A stretch of 64,000 nucleotides of DNA. It comes from Ilyonectria destructans. Its lineage: Eukaryota; Ascomycota; Sordariomycetes; Hypocreales; Nectriaceae. Both the position numbers and the translations under genes were made by a program. The notes beneath the pieces are model-generated. The model saw nothing but the letters and a program-made list of their open reading frames with translations, did no database searches and was not told the origin of the DNA. Below are positions 59,557 to 64,000 of this stretch, in pieces; the first letter of the stretch is position 1, and every line of letters begins with the position of its first letter. The stretch is from contig JAHEWK010000008.1 of NCBI GenBank assembly GCA_020740775.1, positions 1,488,001 to 1,552,000 on the forward strand. The letters are read 5' to 3'.

Positions 59557-60583
59557 TCAAGATCTTTTCCCTGGGAGTGGATAACCTCCAAGCTTTTGAA
59601 AGAAGATTTGAGCTTTGAGAAAGATGTCTGACATGGCCTCACCAGTCCAGGAAAACGACGTGTCTGCGAGAGGGCCCTCAATCTCTCTGCACACCCCGCT
59701 AACAACCTAATCCACAGTAAGCGTAGGCTCATTTTTAATGAAAATAGCCTCGTTTGACCTACCAGACAGCATTTCCCTTTCATATTTGTGTCTAAAGACA
59801 TGTGAAGAATGCCCATCGCTACATCCGCCGGCGTATTTGTCGGGAGCCCCTCTGCTTTCCAGGCTGACAAGTAAGCCTCAGTAATAAAGGTAGGGGTGAC
59901 GAATGGCGCAACGCTATTGACGCGGATGCCTAGGCGTTGCGCTGGGGTGTGAGAAGATCGGAGGAGGCCCACGACGCCGTGCTTCGACGAAACGTAGGAC
60001 ACTACCCCGGTACCGCCGAAGTACCCCGATGTTGATGCGACCAAGACGACAGATCCGCGCCATCCACTTGCGTCGGGTTGGTTGTCTTTCATATGAAAGA
60101 CCGCGTGCTTGAGAGCTGCATCATGGTCAGCAAAGGTGGCGGTTTGGGAGAAGGCCGAGGCGGCAGACTGTTCATTGTGCCCTTCAGGTTCACATCAATT
60201 ACTCGGGTGGAGCCATCATCCTCCAACTCTCCCTTCTCATTCACGTCAAAGTCAAAGAACTGGCGGTTCTCCATGATTCCAGCGTTTGCGACCACAATGT
60301 CCACACGCCCGAACCTCTCAATCGCCAATGCGAACAGGGCTCTCACCTCGTCCCAAACAACGATGTCGACAGCTACGAACAAGGCTCTGGATTCATCACC
60401 CAGACTCTTAATGGCGTCTTCCGCGGACTTCCGTGATGACGGGAGGTCGGCGACGACAACGTTGGCGCCATTGGCGTGGTATTGTCGGATCGTCTCAAGA
60501 CCAATGCCATTGGCCCCGCCCGTGACGATGGCAGTTTTTCCAGCGACACCACTCAACAGGGATGGATCCGGGGCGAAGGACAT
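59557..60583 (-). CDS. Short-chain dehydrogenase/reductase
   Basis: This NAD(P)-dependent oxidoreductase has 305 residues of classical SDR type. The cofactor loop TGGANGIG is at 21-28, then NAG (VANAGIMENRQ), the catalytic Ser in VLVASTSGYFG and YVSSK as YxxxK. The substrate cannot be deduced. Exons are 60169-60583, 59763-60115 and 59557-59706. The first splice (donor GTCTGC) gives GTMNTLKHAVFHMKD. The second (donor GTAGGT) gives KGKCCLVVSGVCREIEGPL, a normal SDR C-terminal segment; reading through instead gives an unrelated tail. Its stop lies 79 bp from that of the PPPDE-thioredoxin gene. Confidence 0.9.
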
Positions 60584-61666
60584 GTTGCAGAACGTAGAGA
60601 TTCCCTAAGGATATATCTTAGGTAGTAAGGAATTTAGAAACGGGGAGTCGTTAGCTTGGAGTGTGTATTGTTATGTATGCGGACGACGATGTACCGTGAG
60701 GGGACGGTACCTATGTTGGGGAACTTCGACAACGCAACCAATTCGTACCACGTGCCGACCCGAAATGCAAGGACCGATTTCTTGATTCATGCTTAAAAAC
60801 AAGACTTCTTTAACCGTATTCACACGACATCTAGACATTGCAGACCTCAGTGCACCTTTTTTGTTCAACATTATCATCCAGGATTGAAGTTCTCGAACTC
60901 CACTTGCGTCACTCGGATTACTCGCAGTCGCCATTTTGCTCTGGATTCAGATCTGCTCTTGTTTAAATACTATATTAAGCCACTAGCGAGCATTTTTAAT
61001 TTATTTACGTTGATTCAGACTCGAATCTCTCACGCTTTTTGCCATATGGGCGATACATGGAGTAGCAGAGCGGAGAGCATAAAGGACCGGATATCTTGAC
61101 CCGCGAGCCCCTTCGTGTCAAGCGTTGATGTACAACTCAGCAATAATTACTCGATGAATTCCAGATAGTAAACAAAAAAAAAACCTCGCAGCTATTAGGA
61201 CTCAACTATTAGGGTGCATCCAAGGAGAGGGGGTAAGTAGGTAGTCGCCCGTGTCAATTTACTGTGGGTTCTGCCAAGCAGCACAGATGGTGCCCACGCA
61301 GCATCAATAGCATCAATAGCACCAATAGTTCCGGGCCCTAGGAAATAAGCGCCAACAACATTGATCTAGTAGTAGCCTCCCTTGGATTTTTCTCGTCTCT
61401 GGTTGACATGACCTCTTGCACCAACCGCGTATCTTTATTTGGTTTGAGTTGGATCTTGGCAGGTGAGAGTAGAATAGTTTGAGATGGGGCTTGGGTTCAT
61501 CTCGTTGCATATATCAGCGAGAGGAATCCCGGCCGCCTGTGATTCAACCTGCGCTACCATATCTTTCCGTTTCCTCTTGTACATCCTCCCGTCCTCTTTG
61601 GCATTGTTGCTCGGCGCGATATCGACCTTCTTTCTACCCGTTCCTTTGTCTAGTTCTCGCAACAGG
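60584..61666. other. AT-rich intergenic region, no gene recognised
   Basis: About 1.1 kb upstream of the SDR gene. It contains a T/A-rich block at about 60955-61015, an A run at 61175-61184 and the short 9-bp repeat listed separately. No frame has family features. Confidence 0.55.
61301..61327. repeat. Three tandem copies of a 9-bp unit
   Basis: GCATCAATA occurs at 61301 and 61310, with a GCACCAATA variant at 61319. The array is non-coding. Confidence 0.85.
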
Positions 61667-62115
61667 ATGGGTTTCTCTAAGATTACGTTCCTGTCTCCCT
61701 TTAGCTCTCGCCTTTGGGGGAGTCATTGCAGGCCCATGTGCACACCATCCTTCCGAGTCTTTGCCCATCACACCGACAGTGGCAGCCGAATCGACAACTG
61801 AGACTTCCGCCTCCACGACAACCACTACCAGCATCTCTCTCAGCGCACCGACTTGGTCGTATGTTTACGGTCTCCACAGCTGGCTTCGTTTGTGGCGAGG
61901 AGACAGCTTTCTTCGCCTCCACTTACCTTGGCGAGCATACTGCAAATACCCTGGAAATCCGCGCCGCAGTTTTCGCCTCGGTGGCTGGATGCGAGGTATT
62001 CAATTATGAAACCGGCCAATGCGGGTTGTGCGGTGGTTTTCAGGGTACCTGTATGGAATATGACGATTTCTCACCTCTGTACCAAGTGGGCTGTTTCGAA
62101 TGTTCTTTCTCCTGA
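61667..62115 (+). pseudogene. Frame-broken gene for a small secreted Cys-rich protein
   Basis: Three adjacent plus-strand frames read like one secreted protein. The first starts at ATG 61667 (MGFSKITFLS). The second carries a signal-peptide-like LALAFGGVIAGP and a Thr/Ser-rich linker (AAESTTETSASTTTTT) to about 61855. The third, from about 61862, gives a Cys-rich domain (AGFVCGEETAFF, GQCGLCGGFQGTCMEY, VGCFECSFS) to the stop at 62115. Eight cysteines are visible. Two shifts of one base separate the frames. No intron longer than about 25 nt can connect them. An upstream start with an intron ending at TTTAG near 61695 could replace the first shift but not the second. I do not recognise the family by name. 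Confidence 0.5.
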
Positions 62116-63809
62116 TGCGGATGAACCAAGAACTAACCAGAACAACTCTACTGTCACTCATTGCGCAGACCTATTTTCAACTATTGAGCAGGAAATATAT
62201 CAAATGCGTCAGTTCTGATGGCAGAACAGACACTCCTAGAGTCGCAACCAAGATTGAATAATTAGGAGGCGGAAAACTTAATACGTACGGCGGGTCTACG
62301 CAAATTGACGGATGGTCCCGTACATCGCAGGTGCCTACACTCCCTCGTCAAGTTCGATCCATTATCTTTCTTTGGGGAAGGTGATTCAAGGATATCTCGC
62401 TTGTATAGGGTTGTTTCAAGTCCTACAAAGACGTCACTGCAAGGCAGCAGGGGACCACTTTATTACGGAACTCTGCATCTTTAAATCCATTCTCTGAGCC
62501 TTTGCTCTTTGGCTCTGGTGGGAGGAAGCCTACCTTAACGTGGCTCATAACCAAGAGACTGCATCCTATGCAAATCGTAGTATAGCTTAAAAATATCCAG
62601 ATCATGTACCAGACTACCTTGGCAATATTGTGACCAAAGCCAAATTAGATGCCATGAGTCTGTCAGCTCACATTCCCTGCTTTTATAATAGTTGACCGTC
62701 AAGGCCAAAGTTATCCACAAACTTCAATAAGCTCAGTCTTTAGAATGGTCCAAATTCCAAGGGTTTGAAATTGTCAATTCCGACCTAAGTCCCATAGGTG
62801 ACAAATATCAACAGCTGCGGTCAGTCTTTCGTGACTGTAAAGTTCAAAAGCTCAACTATCGATTCAAAGGCATTGTGTGATCCCCCAATTTCAAGGGAGA
62901 TACTGCTCGTTATCTCCAAGAATGTTGCAATTCTCACACAAGAACATTGCTATTTGCAAACAGGGCTCCTGTATTAAAGCCTCAGCTGGGCTAAGGTACC
63001 ACCTACCATACGTATAGGCAAAGGGTGCACTAAACGCCTGCCTTTCTTATTAAATTGGACCTAATAAACGAAATAAACAATTGTTGATAAAGGATAAATA
63101 CTAAAGATCAGTCTTTGGAATTTTTTACTTCCTAAACTGCTTTATTATGATAATATATAACTATCAGTAGGATTGGGATGTGATTATCTGTACAACGCAA
63201 ACTTGATGCTCTCGTCATACTGTCTGCTTTGGTATCACGAACGTTCTTGCAATCACCGTACTATTTGACTCAATGCCGAGTGTGCTCTCTAAACTTCACT
63301 ACTGCTGAAACTGTAATTCTAAATGAGGCTCGATGCTGAAGCAAACATCTATCTTTTGACGTTCATTTCAAAAGCATACTCCGATGGAGGCTTTCTACAG
63401 TACGAGAAGATGACTGTCACCAGCCAACCTTCGAACAGCAGAGCTGGATGTTCAACAGAACGCACCAAAAATTTATGACTGCACGATTGTTCAATAGTCT
63501 CTCGGGATAGTCTCCAAATTAATGGCTAGTAGGACTGTGCAACTTCAGTCAATAGCCCGACGCCGCATTTTGTCTCCAGCCACCATGTACACGTCTGCCA
63601 CATCATCATAATGTCGCGACTTGTGATAGGCCACCGCCTCACCCTTCCAGTTTAGCCTCAAATCTACGTCAGAGCTGGGGAAGGCTCACGTCAGCATCAA
63701 TGACTATATATCGGTCGAGATTCCCGTCGAGAAGGGGACGGGAACTCCTCTTCACAAATACTCTCAATCAAAATTCATCTGCAAGAAATTCCTTCCCATC
63801 TTCTTCACA
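62116..63809. other. AT-rich region with decayed coding sequence
   Basis: The composition drops in GC compared with the housekeeping block, especially at 63050-63180. At 62692-62994 one plus-strand frame is open except for a TAA at 62728 and a TGA at 62878. It reads like protein (FQGFEIVNSDLSPIGD, then GDTARYLQECCNSH). Both stops could arise by C-to-T change from CAA and CGA. I see no terminal repeats or transposase motif. The last 150 bases are the promoter of the next gene. Confidence 0.45.
63705..63711 (+). promoter_or_regulatory. TATA-like element
   Basis: TATATAT lies about 105 bp before the ATG of the NTF2-like gene, a normal distance for a fungal TATA box. It is followed by CT/CA-rich DNA. 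Confidence 0.4.
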
Positions 63810-64000
63810 ATGGCAACCGACAAGCTTCACACAAAGCTCAATGAATGGTTCGAAGTTATCCGCACTCTCAAGCCCGATTCGCCCCAAGAGGACTGGGATA
63901 AGTTCAGCTCCTACCTCAGCCCTTCCGCGGTCATCTACTACAACGGAATGAATGCGCCACCTGCCCAGGGTATCGATGAAATCGTGGCCGAAATGAAGAA
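63810..64000 (+). CDS. NTF2/SnoaL-like protein, 3' partial
   Basis: The first 63 codons are present before the window edge: MATDKLHTKLNEWFEVIRTL, then DWDKFSSYLSPSAVIYYNGM and QGIDEIVAEMKK. The pattern of an N-terminal helix, a WDKFSSYLSPSAVIYYNG strand region and a following helix is typical of the SnoaL/NTF2-like cone fold. Fungi use this fold in small polyketide-cyclase-like or uncharacterised proteins. The rest of the gene lies outside, so the assignment is tentative. Confidence 0.6.
   Translation, partial: MATDKLHTKLNEWFEVIRTLKPDSPQEDWDKFSSYLSPSAVIYYNGMNAPPAQGIDEIVAEMK

Noticed and set aside
61855..61880. GTATGT...CCACAG as an intron that might repair the Cys-rich gene
   Set aside because: It would be 21 nt long, far below the fungal minimum, and its removal does not change the frame.

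Overview
This window is nuclear DNA of a filamentous ascomycete (Pezizomycotina), most likely a Sordariomycete. The basis is the gene structure: introns are mostly 48-90 nt with GTRNGT-like donors, a CTRAC-like branch site and a CAG/TAG acceptor, and the proteins are single-copy fungal housekeeping families with filamentous-fungal architectures. I could not fix a genus by reading alone. All splice sites were placed by eye. They were kept only where they restore one frame across the exons and fit the family.

Layout. At 1-4.6 kb lie a 5'-truncated FAD-dependent (DAO/TDA3-like) oxidoreductase, the ribosome biogenesis factor NOP16 and a MARVEL-type four-TM protein. At 4.6-15.3 kb the DNA is gene-poor and looks accessory: long empty stretches, a possible broken secreted-protein remnant, an F-box gene with a five-copy 18-bp minisatellite upstream, a BAHD/trichothecene-acetyltransferase-like gene without its catalytic motifs, and a DHA2-type MFS transporter. 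At 16-21 kb a DapA-family aldolase and a Gfo/Idh/MocA oxidoreductase are divergently transcribed, possibly a sugar-acid catabolic pair.

From 21 to 60.6 kb the window is a housekeeping block. In order: RIT1 (initiator tRNA phosphoribosyltransferase), a HAD phosphatase, a class II DnaJ protein, a UBA/UIM protein with a USP25/28-like but apparently inactive protease fold, a Cdc34-type E2, the eIF2alpha kinase GCN2, a Cut12-like spindle pole body protein, UreF, the splicing factor Cwc2, the GTPase Rbg1/DRG1, a Spo12-like protein, an acyl-CoA dehydrogenase, the Rab7 GTPase Ypt7, a P-loop-less Mg-chelatase/MoxR-like protein, the Golgi GDPase Gda1, a PPPDE-thioredoxin-PUL fusion and a short-chain dehydrogenase. 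Several neighbours are tail to tail with about 70-80 bp between stop codons (UreF/Cwc2, PPPDE/SDR).

The last 3.4 kb is AT-richer and holds decayed coding sequence: a Cys-rich secreted-protein-like gene split over three frames, and a second stretch whose internal stops could come from C-to-T change. It ends in the first exon of an NTF2/SnoaL-like gene cut by the window edge. I found no rRNA, convincing tRNA, CRISPR array or intact transposon. No clearly new multigene system is visible. The most unusual objects are the degenerate acyltransferase, the inactive-looking USP protein, the P-loop-less chelatase-like protein and the frame-broken Cys-rich gene.
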